Part shown: piece after piece, positions 36,189-44,881 of the stretch
Layout: each line of letters opens with the position of its first letter
Numbering within the stretch: position 1 is the stretch's first letter
Notes under the pieces: model-generated
What the model was told of the DNA's origin: nothing
What the model saw: only the letters and a program-made list of their open reading frames with translations
The model's database searches: none
Origin: Nucisporomicrobium flavum
GTDB lineage: Bacteria > Actinomycetota > Actinomycetes > Mycobacteriales > Micromonosporaceae
Direction: 5' to 3'
Length of the DNA: 64,000 nucleotides
Assembly (NCBI RefSeq): GCF_016464385.1
Contig: NZ_JADMLH010000010.1
Location: forward strand, 193,593 to 257,592
Translations under genes and position numbers: made by a program

Positions 36189-37574
36189 TCAGCCCTGCGA
36201 GACCGGCACCCCGTCGAACGTCTCCTGGTGCCGGGTGAACCGGTACGTCGCCCAATGCATCCGCACGACGCGTCCCTCTTCGTCCCGCGTCAGGCGGAGC
36301 AGCTCCCCCGCTTCGCGGCCGGAGACCGTGCGGAGCACGTCCGGCTGGTCCGGGAGGGGCCGGAACACCGACGGCGGCCGGTCGGCCGGGGCCTCGGCGG
36401 CGCGGGACTGGAGGGTGCCGGCGTGCCAGCTGAAGGTGTGCTGGAAGCCTTCGCTCCACCAGGGGCCCAGGATGGACCGGTAGTGCGGGGGCGCGGGCGG
36501 GCCCGGTGACCAGGGGCGGATCTCGGCCGGGTCGGCTTCGGTGGCGATGGCGAGAAGCTCGTGGACGAGCTCGTTGATCTCGGTGGACGTGCCGGAGGAG
36601 GCGAGGACCGCCGCGCCGAGGGCGCCCGGGTTGCCGTCGCCGCCGCGGCGGCCGTACACGCCGGCGAGGAAGCCGGGCATGGCGCCGTCGTGGCCGACGT
36701 GCACGACGCGGCCGCCCTGGGGCATGAGGATGAGGCCGAGGCCGAAGCCGGCGGACCAGAGCGTCTCGTCGGTGGTCGTCCGGGGCCAGCGCATCTCGTC
36801 GAGGGTGGCCGGGGCCAGCACCTTCGCACCCGGGTCGACGAGCTCGGGGGCGGCCAGGAACGCCGCCCAGCGGGCCATGTCGGCGGCGGTGCTCCAGATC
36901 TGCGCGGCCGGGGCGGCGCCGCCCATGTCGAGCTGGGGCTCGGGGCGGGCGGCGTCGGAGTAGGCGTCGACGAGGTAGCCGACGGCCGCGTCCGCGGTGG
37001 GTTCGACGGTGGTGGCGGTGAGGCCGAGCGGCTCGAGGATGCGGTCGGCCAGCACGGACGCCCAGGTGCCGCCGCGGAGGCGGGCGACCAGCTGGCCGAG
37101 GACGGCGACGCCGAGGTTGGAGTAGTGGTAGCGGCGGTTGGCGGGCAGGACGCGTTCCGCGCGGGCGAGGTCGTCCAGCAGTTGCCGGTCGTCGGGGGCG
37201 ATGAGCACGTCCCACACGTCGCCGTGGGGTTCGCGCTGGTAGCCGGCGGTGTGCGAGAGCAGGCCGCGGATCGTGGCGGTGCCGTGGGCGGGGACCTCGA
37301 GGTGGGCGGAGACCGGGTCGTCGAGGTCGAGCAGGCCGTCGTCGCGGGCCTGGAGGACGAGCACGGCGGTGAACGTCTTGGTGACCGAGCCGATGCGGAA
37401 GCGACTGTCGGCGTCCAGCGGGTGTGCCGGGTTGCCGGAGTCGCCGACGGTGCATGTCCACAGCTCGCGGTCGGCCCGGTGCAGGGCCACGGACAGGGCG
37501 GGCACGCGGGCCTCGGCCTGGACCTTACGGACGGCGCGTTCGAGGCGGCGGTGCGCTGTGCTCGGGGAGTCCAC
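36189..37574 (-). CDS. Serine hydrolase, beta-lactamase/DD-peptidase family
   Basis: 461 residues from GTG 37574. Class C-like penicillin-recognising fold: SVTK at residues 63-66, YSNLG (Y-x-N) in the middle, HVGHDGAMPGF as the third (H/K-x-G) element. The C-terminal ~110 residues are a beta-rich extra domain. No signal peptide is evident, so a cytoplasmic esterase or peptidase is likelier than a secreted beta-lactamase. TAGGAT 7 nt before the GTG suggests a leaderless transcript. Confidence 0.88.
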   Translation of the reverse strand: MDSPSTAHRRLERAVRKVQAEARVPALSVALHRADRELWTCTVGDSGNPAHPLDADSRFRIGSVTKTFTAVLVLQARDDGLLDLDDPVSAHLEVPAHGTATIRGLLSHTAGYQREPHGDVWDVLIAPDDRQLLDDLARAERVLPANRRYHYSNLGVAVLGQLVARLRGGTWASVLADRILEPLGLTATTVEPTADAAVGYLVDAYSDAARPEPQLDMGGAAPAAQIWSTAADMARWAAFLAAPELVDPGAKVLAPATLDEMRWPRTTTDETLWSAGFGLGLILMPQGGRVVHVGHDGAMPGFLAGVYGRRGGDGNPGALGAAVLASSGTSTEINELVHELLAIATEADPAEIRPWSPGPPAPPHYRSILGPWWSEGFQHTFSWHAGTLQSRAAEAPADRPPSVFRPLPDQPDVLRTVSGREAGELLRLTRDEEGRVVRMHWATYRFTRHQETFDGVPVSQG

Positions 37575-37600
37575 GATCGTGATCCTAGAGTGGCCGTATG
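37572..37600. promoter_or_regulatory. Compact divergent promoter with shared -10
   Basis: GATCCTAGAG at 37581-37590 provides TAGAGT (37586-37591, plus strand, 6 nt before ATG 37598) and TAGGAT (complement of 37582-37587, minus strand, 7 nt before GTG 37574). The two -10 boxes overlap at CTA, and both genes would be leaderless. Confidence 0.5.
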
Positions 37601-38359
37601 ACACGTCGGGCGATCCTGGTGACCGGTTCTTCGCGCGGTATCGGACGGGCGATCGCCCAGCGGTTCGCGGCGGGCGGCGACCGGGTGGCGGTGCATCACC
37701 GCGATTCCGCCGCGCTGGCGGAGCAGTTGGCGGCCGAGCTGCCCGGTGACGGCCACGTCGTGGTCCGGGCCGATCTGGCCGACCCCGATGCCGTACGGGC
37801 CATGGTCGACGAGGCGGCGGCCGGGCTGGGCGGCCTGGACGTGCTGGTGAACAACGCCGGAGCCTTCGGCAGGGCGGATCCGCCGCACCCGGTGTTCGGT
37901 ACGGCGTACGACGAGTGGCAGGCGATGTGGCGCCGGACGTTCGACGTGAACCTGTTCGGGGCGGCGAACGCGGCGTGGGCGGCGGCGCAGCACATGCGCG
38001 GGCGTGGCGGCCGGATCGTGAACGTGTCGTCGCGTGGGGCGTTCCGTGGTGAGCCTGAGCAGCCCGCGTACGGCGCGAGCAAGGCCGCGCTGAACTCGAT
38101 GGCGCAGTCGCTCGCGGTGGCGCTGGCGCCGTACGGGATCGCGGTGGCGAACGTGGCGCCGGGGTTCGTCGAGACGGACATGACCAACGAGCATCTGAAG
38201 GCGGAGCGCGGTGCGGAGATCCGGGCGCAGAGCCCGTTCGGCCGGGTCGCGCGTCCGGAGGAGATCGCGAGCGCGGTGCACTGGCTGGCGTCGCCGGAAG
38301 CGGAGTGGGCGTCGGGTTCGATCATCGACCTGAACGGCGCTTCTTACCTGCGTACGTAA
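37598..38359 (+). CDS. Short-chain dehydrogenase/reductase
   Basis: 253 residues. Rossmann motif TGSSRGIGRAI, NNAG, catalytic Ser in NVSSRGAF, YGASK (Tyr-x-x-x-Lys), and the C-terminal SGSIIDLNGASYLR. Classical SDR of the FabG-like group; an HHRDS after strand 2 suggests NADP(H) preference. Substrate not known. Followed 33 bp later by the GH3 gene. Confidence 0.93.
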   Translation: MTRRAILVTGSSRGIGRAIAQRFAAGGDRVAVHHRDSAALAEQLAAELPGDGHVVVRADLADPDAVRAMVDEAAAGLGGLDVLVNNAGAFGRADPPHPVFGTAYDEWQAMWRRTFDVNLFGAANAAWAAAQHMRGRGGRIVNVSSRGAFRGEPEQPAYGASKAALNSMAQSLAVALAPYGIAVANVAPGFVETDMTNEHLKAERGAEIRAQSPFGRVARPEEIASAVHWLASPEAEWASGSIIDLNGASYLRT

Positions 38360-38379
38360 GATCATCTCAGCCGATGTGA

Positions 38380-38393
38380 TGGGAGCGCTTCCA
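38380..38393 (+). promoter_or_regulatory. CebR/LacI-type operator over the GH3 start
   Basis: TGGGAGCGCTTCCA differs at one base from the CebR palindrome TGGGAGCGCTCCCA known from streptomycete cellobiose regulons. It contains the ribosome binding site GGGAG and its last base is the A of the ATG. Binding should block expression until a cello-oligosaccharide-like inducer is present. Confidence 0.75.
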
Positions 38394-40783
38394 TGGACGA
38401 TCTGATCAAGCAGCTGACGCTGGAGGAAAAGGTGTCGCTGCTCGGCGGCCAGGACTTCTGGTCGTTGCCCGCGATCCCCCGCATCGGCCTGCGGTCGCTG
38501 GTGATGTCGGACGGCCCGATCGGCGTCCGCGGCACCGGCTGGGCGCCCGAGGACCCGTCCATCGCGCTGCCCAGCCCCACCGCGCTGGCGGCGACCTGGG
38601 ATCCCGCGCTCGCCCGCAGGGCCGGCAACCTGCTGGGCCAGGAGTCGCGCCGCAAGGACGTGCACGTGCTGCTCGGGCCGACCGTCAACCTGCAGCGCAC
38701 CCCGCTGGGCGGCCGGCACTTCGAGTGCTACTCCGAGGATCCGCTGCTCAGCGGCGAGATCGCGGTCGGTTTCGTCGAGGGGGTGCAGGCGCACGGCGTC
38801 GGCACGACGGTCAAGCACCTGGTGGGCAACGACTTCGAGACCGAGCGGATGACCGTCGACGTCCGCATCGGCGAGCGGGCGCTGCGCGAGGTCTACCTGG
38901 CGCCGTTCGAGCGCGTCGTCGCCGCCGGCGGCTGGGGCCTGATGAGCGCGTACAACGGGGTGAACGGCCTGCCGATGGCCTCGAACGGCCCGCTGCAGTC
39001 CGGCGTGCTGAAGGACGAGTGGGGTTTCGACGGCATCGTGGTCTCGGACTGGCGTGCCGCCCGCGACACCGTCGGCGCGGCCCTCGGCGGTCTCGACATC
39101 GCCATGCCGGCGATGGAGAACCCCTGGGGGGAGAAGCTGGTCGCGGCGGTGCGCGCCGGCGAGGTGCCGGAAGACCTGATCGATGACAAGGTACGCCGGG
39201 TGCTGCGGCTGGCGGCTCGCGTCGGCGTGCTGGACGGCGTACCCCCGGCGGTGACGTCCTTCCCCGCGGACCTGGACGGGAGCGCCGTGGCGCACGAGGT
39301 CGCGGCCCGGTCGTTCGTGCTGGCGCGCAACGAGCACTTCGCGCTCCCGCTGGAGCCGGCGGCCCTGACCCGGATCGCGGTGATCGGCGCGCTGGCGACC
39401 GACGCGCGGGTGCTCGGCGGCGGCAGCGCCCAGGTGACCCCGCCGCACGTGATCTCGCCGCTCGAGGGGCTCACCCGCGCGCTGTCCGGCGTCGACGTGG
39501 CCCACGCGGTGGGCGCGGACCCGCGGCCGTTCCTGCCGGCGCTGCCGCAGGAGACGTCGGTGACGCTGCTCGGCGCGGACCACGCGTTCACGGTGCCGGT
39601 CGCGGCCGTGCGCTGGATCGGTGACCTGCCGGGCGGGATCGCCCCGGAAACGGTCACCGGGCTGGAGCTGCGCACCACGTTCACGCCTCAGCAGGACGGC
39701 GAGCACACCTTCGCGGTCTCCGGCTTCGGCACCTTCGAGCTGATCGTGGGTGAGGAGACGCTCTACTCCGGCACGCTGCACCCGCCGGGCACCGGGCGCG
39801 CCGACCTGCTGCTGTCGCCGAAGGAGCAGCGGGCCGGCGTGACGCTGGCTGCGGGCGTACCCGTGGAGGTGACGCTGCGGCAGACGATCAAGCCGGGGAT
39901 GGCGCACACGGTCTCCGCGACGCTGGGCCACCAGGCCCCCGGCGTCTCGGCCGACAGCCTGCTCGCCGAGGCGGTGGAGCTGGCCCGCGAGGCCGACGTG
40001 GCGATCGTCGTGGTGGGCACGACCGAGCAGGTGGAGTCGGAGGGCTTCGACCGGACGTCGCTGGAACTGCCGGGCAACCAGGACGAGCTGGTGGTCCGGG
40101 TCGCCGCCGCGAACCCCCGCACGATCGTGGTGGTCAACGCGGGCTCGCCGGTGCTGCTGCCGTGGGCCGACGACGTGGCGGCCGTGCTGCTGACCTGGTT
40201 CCCCGGCCAGGAGGCGGGGGCGGCGCTGGCCGACGTGCTGCTGGGCGTCGCGGAGCCGGGCGGGCGCCTGCCCACCACGTGGCCGCGCCGCGAGCAGGAC
40301 TGCCCGATCCTGCACGTGACACCCCGCGACGGCGTCGTGGAGTACGACGAGGGCGTCTTCATCGGATACCGGGCCTGGGACCGCGCGGGCACGCCGCCGC
40401 TGTACGCCTTCGGCCACGGCCTCGGCTACACGACCTGGCGGTACGAGACGCTCGAGGTGTCGCCCACCGAGGCGGTCGTGTCGCTGACGAACACGGGCGC
40501 GCGGGCGGGGCGCGAGGTGGTGCAGGTGTACGCGGGCCCGGCGGGCGTCACGCCGGAGGGCATCGGCGCCGACGGGGTGTCCCCGGAGCGCCCGGCCCGC
40601 TGGCTCGCGGGCTTCGCACCGGTCGACGCGCACCCGGGCGAGACGGTGACGGTACGCATCCCGCTGCCGGAGCGCACCTGGCAGGTGTGGGACGGCGGCT
40701 GGCGGACGATCCCGGGGGCGTACGCGGTCACCGCCGCGCACGCCCTGGACGATCCGCGCCTGACCGCCTCGCTGGAGCTCTAG
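38393..40783 (+). CDS. Glycoside hydrolase family 3, PA14-containing (beta-glucosidase-like)
   Basis: 796 residues. GH3 N-terminal barrel (SDGPIGVRG, KHLVGNDFETER) with the nucleophile Asp219 in GIVVSDWRA; second domain with NQDELV and WFPGQEAGAAL; a PA14 insertion at about residues 400-510; fibronectin-III-like C-terminus. There is no signal peptide, so it acts on imported oligosaccharides. A CebR-like operator covers its start, suggesting beta-glucoside or cellobiose use. Confidence 0.95.
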   Translation: MDDLIKQLTLEEKVSLLGGQDFWSLPAIPRIGLRSLVMSDGPIGVRGTGWAPEDPSIALPSPTALAATWDPALARRAGNLLGQESRRKDVHVLLGPTVNLQRTPLGGRHFECYSEDPLLSGEIAVGFVEGVQAHGVGTTVKHLVGNDFETERMTVDVRIGERALREVYLAPFERVVAAGGWGLMSAYNGVNGLPMASNGPLQSGVLKDEWGFDGIVVSDWRAARDTVGAALGGLDIAMPAMENPWGEKLVAAVRAGEVPEDLIDDKVRRVLRLAARVGVLDGVPPAVTSFPADLDGSAVAHEVAARSFVLARNEHFALPLEPAALTRIAVIGALATDARVLGGGSAQVTPPHVISPLEGLTRALSGVDVAHAVGADPRPFLPALPQETSVTLLGADHAFTVPVAAVRWIGDLPGGIAPETVTGLELRTTFTPQQDGEHTFAVSGFGTFELIVGEETLYSGTLHPPGTGRADLLLSPKEQRAGVTLAAGVPVEVTLRQTIKPGMAHTVSATLGHQAPGVSADSLLAEAVELAREADVAIVVVGTTEQVESEGFDRTSLELPGNQDELVVRVAAANPRTIVVVNAGSPVLLPWADDVAAVLLTWFPGQEAGAALADVLLGVAEPGGRLPTTWPRREQDCPILHVTPRDGVVEYDEGVFIGYRAWDRAGTPPLYAFGHGLGYTTWRYETLEVSPTEAVVSLTNTGARAGREVVQVYAGPAGVTPEGIGADGVSPERPARWLAGFAPVDAHPGETVTVRIPLPERTWQVWDGGWRTIPGAYAVTAAHALDDPRLTASLEL

Positions 40784-40792
40784 AGAGACTTC

Positions 40793-40820
40793 GGCCCTCG
40801 TCGCCGGTGCGACGAGGGCC
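40793..40820. terminator. Bidirectional hairpin terminator
   Basis: A perfect 11-bp stem (GGCCCTCGTCG at 40793-40803 with 40810-40820) and a 6-nt loop lie between the convergent GH3 gene and the small membrane-protein gene. Confidence 0.85.
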
Positions 40821-40827
40821 GGACGCC

Positions 40828-41289
40828 TCAGCTCTCGTCGCGCGTGACGACGAGGTCGAGGCCCTTGGCGTTGTCGTTCGTCCAGACCACCGTGAAACCG
40901 GGCCACTCGCCCTCGAGCTGACCGTCGGCGCCGACCGTGGAGGTCATCCGGGAGCTGAGCGCGCCGGGGACCCCGAGCGTGTCGAACACGCAGGTCATGG
41001 CCGCGTCGCTGAGGCCGACCGGGAACTTGTCACCGGCGCCGTTGACGGTCAGCTTGCGGTTCTTGTCGGAGAGCTTGAGGCCCTCCTTGGCGGGGTCGCA
41101 CTTGTCGGCGGCGGTGAGCAGCGGGTCGGCCTCGGAGGCGGCGACGGGCGCGGGGCTCTCGTCCCCGCCCCCGATCAGCTTGGGGACAAGGACGACGCCG
41201 AGGGCGACGAGGAAGACGGCAAGGAGCACCCACGGCAGCGGACTTCGCTTGCGGGTGGATTCGGCGGCGGGGTGGCGGGGCTGAGTCAT
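40828..41289 (-). CDS. Single-pass membrane protein, function unknown
   Basis: 153 residues from ATG 41289 (AGGAC 6 nt upstream). A basic, proline-rich N-terminus, one helix (LPWVLLAVFLVALGVVLVPKLI), then an exported domain of about 100 residues with two cysteines (DKCDPAKEGLK and MTCVFDTLGVP). Not recognised. The 174-bp stretch upstream (41290-41463) holds no gene. Confidence 0.7.
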   Translation of the reverse strand: MTQPRHPAAESTRKRSPLPWVLLAVFLVALGVVLVPKLIGGGDESPAPVAASEADPLLTAADKCDPAKEGLKLSDKNRKLTVNGAGDKFPVGLSDAAMTCVFDTLGVPGALSSRMTSTVGADGQLEGEWPGFTVVWTNDNAKGLDLVVTRDES

Positions 41290-41463
41290 GAACACGTCCT
41301 AGTGCGTCGAGGGGGAGGGATCAACGCGCGGACGAAGTTTCCTCCGCGTACCGAATCAGGACAACGATCAAGCACCGAACTGGCCGAACGGATGAGTCGA
41401 CAGTGGAAAACAGTGCCAACCGACCCCCCAAGATTTTCCGGGAACTTCCGGGCGGGCGCGCGG

Positions 41464-42768
41464 TCAGGCGGGCACGAGGGAGGCCGGGGCGGCGCGCCGG
41501 GCGAGCACCGACTCGAGGATCTCGCCGACCCGGACGGCCGTGTTGGACAGCAGCGCCGACGTGATGCCGTGGCTGTGTTCCGTACCGCCCTGGAGGTAGA
41601 CGCCGGCCCGCAGGCGCGGGTCGGTGGCGGCGCGGTAGTCCCGCCCGACCTTCGGCCGTCCCTGGTCGTCGCGCAGGCAGAGCTCCGCGACGTCGCCGAG
41701 GACCGCGTACGGGTCGGCCTGGTGGTATCCGGTCGCACAGACGAGGACGTCGGCCTCCAGCGTCGTGACCTCCCCGGTGAGCAGCGACCGGACCGTGGCG
41801 GTCACGCCGGCCGGCCCGTCGGTCACCTGGGTGAGCCGCGAGACGTTCAGCATCCGCAGGCGTTCCCGGCCCAGGACCTTCTCCTGGTACGCCCGCCGGT
41901 ACAGGTCGTTGATGAGGTCGATGTCCACCACTGAGTAGTTGGTGTTCCCGTGGTAGTCCATCAGCAGCTGCTTGACGCTTTCCGGCGCGCGGTAGAACTC
42001 GTCGACGGCGTCCGGGTCGAAGATGCGGTTGGCGAACGCGCTGTCGTCGGCCGGCGAGTAGCCGTAACGGGAGAAGACGGCGTACACCTCGGCCTCGGGG
42101 AACGCGCCGTGCAGCGTGGCGACGGCCTCGGCCGCGCTCTGCCCGGCGCCGACCACGACGAAGCGGCGCGGCCGGGCGTCGCGGATGCCGGGGAGGTTGT
42201 GCAGCAGGTCGCTGGTGTGCCAGATCCGCGGCGAAGCGGCGATCCCCTCGGGCAGCCGCGGCCGGAGCCCGGTGCCGACGACGAGGTTGCGGGCCCGGTG
42301 GGTGACGAGCCGGCCGCCCCGGCGGGAGAGCACGTCGACCGCGGTGACGTCGCCGGCCGCGTCCTCGACCGGGGTCACCGAGAGCACTTCGGCGCCGTAC
42401 GTGACCTGGTCGGCGACCTGCTCGGCGGCCCAGGCGAAGTAGTCGTGGAACTCGACCCGCAGCGGGAACAGGTTCTTGTGGTTGATGAAGTCGACGAGCC
42501 GGCCGCGGCTGTGCAGGTACCGCAGGAAGCTGAACTCGCTCGTGGGGTTCCGCAGCGTCACCAGGTCCTTCAGGAACGACACCTGCATGGTGGCGTCGTC
42601 CAGGAGCATCCCCCGGTGCCAGCCGAACGCGGGCTGCCGTTCGAGGAAGCGGGCCGTGACGCCGCCGCCCGGCCCGGCACCGTCGTTGTGCTCGGACACG
42701 GCGATGGCCATGGCGAGGTTCGACGGGCCGAAGCCGATTCCCACGACATCGAGTTCAGGTTCAGACAT
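41464..42768 (-). CDS. L-ornithine N5-monooxygenase (siderophore hydroxylase)
   Basis: 434 residues. FAD/NADPH enzyme of the SidA/PvdA/CchB group that N-hydroxylates ornithine, the first step to hydroxamate iron ligands. FAD motif GIGFGPSNLAMAIA, then WHRGMLLDDATMQVSFLKDLVTLRNPTS (read in parts), NADPH motif VVGAGQSAAEA, and the C-terminal DVLVCATGYH. Divergent from the formyltransferase across an iron box. The NRPS codes for hydroxyornithine fit the ornithine substrate. Confidence 0.95.
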   Translation of the reverse strand: MSEPELDVVGIGFGPSNLAMAIAVSEHNDGAGPGGGVTARFLERQPAFGWHRGMLLDDATMQVSFLKDLVTLRNPTSEFSFLRYLHSRGRLVDFINHKNLFPLRVEFHDYFAWAAEQVADQVTYGAEVLSVTPVEDAAGDVTAVDVLSRRGGRLVTHRARNLVVGTGLRPRLPEGIAASPRIWHTSDLLHNLPGIRDARPRRFVVVGAGQSAAEAVATLHGAFPEAEVYAVFSRYGYSPADDSAFANRIFDPDAVDEFYRAPESVKQLLMDYHGNTNYSVVDIDLINDLYRRAYQEKVLGRERLRMLNVSRLTQVTDGPAGVTATVRSLLTGEVTTLEADVLVCATGYHQADPYAVLGDVAELCLRDDQGRPKVGRDYRAATDPRLRAGVYLQGGTEHSHGITSALLSNTAVRVGEILESVLARRAAPASLVPA

Positions 42769-42809
42769 GACCGTCCCCTCCGCGGCGGGGCCGACCTGAC
42801 CCCGAGGTG

Positions 42810-42828
42810 TTGGTTAGCCTAACCTAAG
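42810..42828. promoter_or_regulatory. Iron box (DtxR/IdeR operator)
   Basis: TTGGTTAGCCTAACCTAAG matches 17 or so positions of the 19-bp DmdR/IdeR palindrome TTAGGTTAGCCTAACCTAA. It lies between the divergent hydroxylase (start 42768) and formyltransferase (start 42868), so both should be repressed when iron is sufficient. Confidence 0.9.
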
Positions 42829-42867
42829 CAACGGCGCGGTCCGCAGAGCCTGGTGAGGGAGAAATCC

Positions 42868-43818
42868 ATGCGAGTCGTCATGTTCGGTTTCCAGACGTGG
42901 GGGCATCGCACGCTGCAGGCCCTGCTCGAGTCGGACCACGACGTCGTCATGGTGGTCACCCATCCGCGGGGCGAGGGAGCGTACGAGAAGGTCTGGTCGG
43001 ATTCGGTCGAGGAGCTCGCGGAGTCGGCGGGTGTGCCGGTGCTGATCCGCGACCGGCCGGACGACGACGAGCTGTACGACGCCCTCAAACAGGCCGCCCC
43101 CGACGTCATCGTGGCCACCAACTGGCGCACCTGGATCCCGCCACGCATCTTCGGCCTGCCCGCCTTCGGGACGCTCAACGTGCACGACGCGCTGCTGCCG
43201 GCGTACGCGGGCTTCTCGCCCCTGATCTGGGCCCTCCTCAACGACGAGAAGGAGGTCGGCGTGACCGCGCACCTGATGGACGAGACCCTCGACGCGGGCC
43301 CGATCGTGCTGCAGCGCGCGGTCCCGGTCGGCCCCGGCGACACGGCGACGGACCTCTTCCACAAGACGCTGGCGCTGTTCGGCCCGATCACCGTGGACGG
43401 GCTGGCCGAGATCGCCACCGGCCGCCGCGACTTCACCCCGCAGGACCGCTCGCGGGCCAGCTTCTTCCACAAGCGGTCGGAGGAGGACATCCGCATCGAC
43501 TGGACCTGGACGGCCGAAGAACTCTCCCGCCTCGTCCGCGCGCAGTCGGCGCCGTACCCGCAGGCGTTCTGCTTCCACAAGGGCCGCCGCCTCGAGATCG
43601 TCCGCGCGGGCGTGTCGCAGGCCGTGTACGGCGGCACCCCGGGCCGCATCTTCTACCGCGAGGGCGACGGCGTGGCGGTGGTCGCGGGCGCGGACGCGCG
43701 GCGTGGACGCAGCAGGGCCCTGCTCATCAGAGAGGTACGCACGGACGACGGCACCGAGCTGGCGGCCCACGACTACTTCACGACGATGGGCGGCTACCTG
43801 ACGAGCTTCCCCCGCTGA
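42868..43818 (+). CDS. N5-hydroxyornithine formyltransferase (methionyl-tRNA formyltransferase-like)
   Basis: 316 residues from ATG 42868 (GAGGGAG upstream). Formyltransferase fold: RVVMFGFQTWGHRTLQALL, then the active-site block NVHDALLPAYAGFSPLIWALLNDEKEVGVTAHLMDE (Asn, His and Asp positions conserved; read in parts), and a C-terminal Fmt-like domain. In coelichelin biosynthesis the homologue CchA makes formyl-hydroxyornithine. Placement by a divergent hydroxylase and an iron box supports that role rather than initiator-tRNA formylation. Confidence 0.9.
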   Translation: MRVVMFGFQTWGHRTLQALLESDHDVVMVVTHPRGEGAYEKVWSDSVEELAESAGVPVLIRDRPDDDELYDALKQAAPDVIVATNWRTWIPPRIFGLPAFGTLNVHDALLPAYAGFSPLIWALLNDEKEVGVTAHLMDETLDAGPIVLQRAVPVGPGDTATDLFHKTLALFGPITVDGLAEIATGRRDFTPQDRSRASFFHKRSEEDIRIDWTWTAEELSRLVRAQSAPYPQAFCFHKGRRLEIVRAGVSQAVYGGTPGRIFYREGDGVAVVAGADARRGRSRALLIREVRTDDGTELAAHDYFTTMGGYLTSFPR

Positions 43819-43822
43819 CCGC

Positions 43823-44746
43823 TCAGTCGTCGTCGAGGGCGCGCAGGGCCTCGCGGAGGAGGTCCGGCGTGCGGTCCGGCGGCTCGGCCTCGATGAAGAG
43901 CCGGCCCATCGCCGCGGCGTAGTGGTCCACGTCCTCGCGCTTGTCCAGGTAGAGCCCGCTGGTCAGGTGCTCGATGTAGACCACGTCCGGCAGGTTCTGG
44001 TGCGGGAAGCGCAGGATCGTGAAGGCGCCGCCGGCCGCCGCGTGGCCGCCGGAGCGGAACGGGATGACCTGCAGGCGGATGTAGCGGTGCCGGCAGGCCT
44101 CGATGAGGTGTTCGATCTGCTCGCGCAGCACCTGCTTGCCGCCGATCGGGCGGCGCAGCACCGCCTCGTCGATCACCGCCCACAGCCGCGGCGGGTCCTC
44201 GCGGGCCAGCAGCTGCTTGCGAGCCATCCGCAGGTCGGCGCGGCGGTCGATCTCGTCGGCCGACGCGGTGCCGTGGCCGAGCATGATGACGGCCCGGGCG
44301 TACGCGTCGGTCTGCAGCAGCCCGGGCACGAACTGGATCTCGTACGTGCGGATCAGCTCGGCGGCCTGCTCGAGGTCGAGGTAGTTCTGGAACCACGTCG
44401 TCAGCACGTCGCCGTACGAGTGCCACCAGCCGGGCGAGTTGGCCTCCCGGGCCAGTGCGAGCAGCCGCTCGTGCTCGCGCTGATCGGTGACGCCGTACAG
44501 CTTGAGCAGGTCGGTGACGTCGCGCTCCTTGAACGCGACCCGGCCCAGCTCCATCCGGCTGATCTTCGACTCGGAGCCGCGGATCTCGTAGCCCGCCTTG
44601 TCGCGGGTGATGCCGGCGGCCAGGCGCAGGCTGCGCAGGCGGGCGCCCAGCTGGAGCCGGCGGACCGTCGGCCCGCCGTTCTGCTCCGGGGCGCTCACCG
44701 GCAGGCTCCTCTGGTTACGGCGGGCGGACGACAACGGCGTGCTCAC
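43823..44746 (-). CDS. XRE-family regulator with DUF5753
   Basis: 307 residues from GTG 44746 (AGGAC upstream). N-terminal helix-turn-helix (LRSLRLAAGITRDKAGYEIRGSESKISRMELGR), then the DUF5753 ligand/partner domain (FVPGLLQTDAYARAV, VIDEAVLRRPIG, LQVIPFRSGGHAAAGGAFTIL). Such proteins, often with a DUF397 partner, are common in streptomycetes and relatives. No DUF397 gene is adjacent. Five 17-bp direct repeats sit just upstream. Confidence 0.9.
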   Translation of the reverse strand: MSTPLSSARRNQRSLPVSAPEQNGGPTVRRLQLGARLRSLRLAAGITRDKAGYEIRGSESKISRMELGRVAFKERDVTDLLKLYGVTDQREHERLLALAREANSPGWWHSYGDVLTTWFQNYLDLEQAAELIRTYEIQFVPGLLQTDAYARAVIMLGHGTASADEIDRRADLRMARKQLLAREDPPRLWAVIDEAVLRRPIGGKQVLREQIEHLIEACRHRYIRLQVIPFRSGGHAAAGGAFTILRFPHQNLPDVVYIEHLTSGLYLDKREDVDHYAAAMGRLFIEAEPPDRTPDLLREALRALDDD

Positions 44747-44771
44747 GTGCGCGTCCTCACGTTCGGCTGCT

Positions 44772-44855
44772 AAGTCCTCGATCGTCGCAGGTCCACGATC
44801 CTCGCAGGTCCTGGATCGTCCCAGTCCTGACCCGTCCCAGGTCCTCGATCGTTGC
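44772..44855. repeat. Five 17-bp direct repeats upstream of the XRE gene
   Basis: Imperfect units at 44772, 44789, 44806, 44823 (16 bp) and 44839, with the pattern AGGTCCTCGATCGTCGC; most keep a CGATC core. They occupy positions about 26-110 upstream of the regulator's GTG, and may be operator half-sites. Confidence 0.75.
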
Positions 44856-44881
44856 GGGCAAAGCATAGACCCGAACCGCTG

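Noticed and set aside
42868-43818. Housekeeping methionyl-tRNA formyltransferase
   Set aside because: Family fold matches, but the iron box and divergent ornithine hydroxylase favour a siderophore role; no def gene is adjacent.
44772-44855. CRISPR-like array
   Set aside because: 17-bp imperfect repeats without spacers; more like operator sites.
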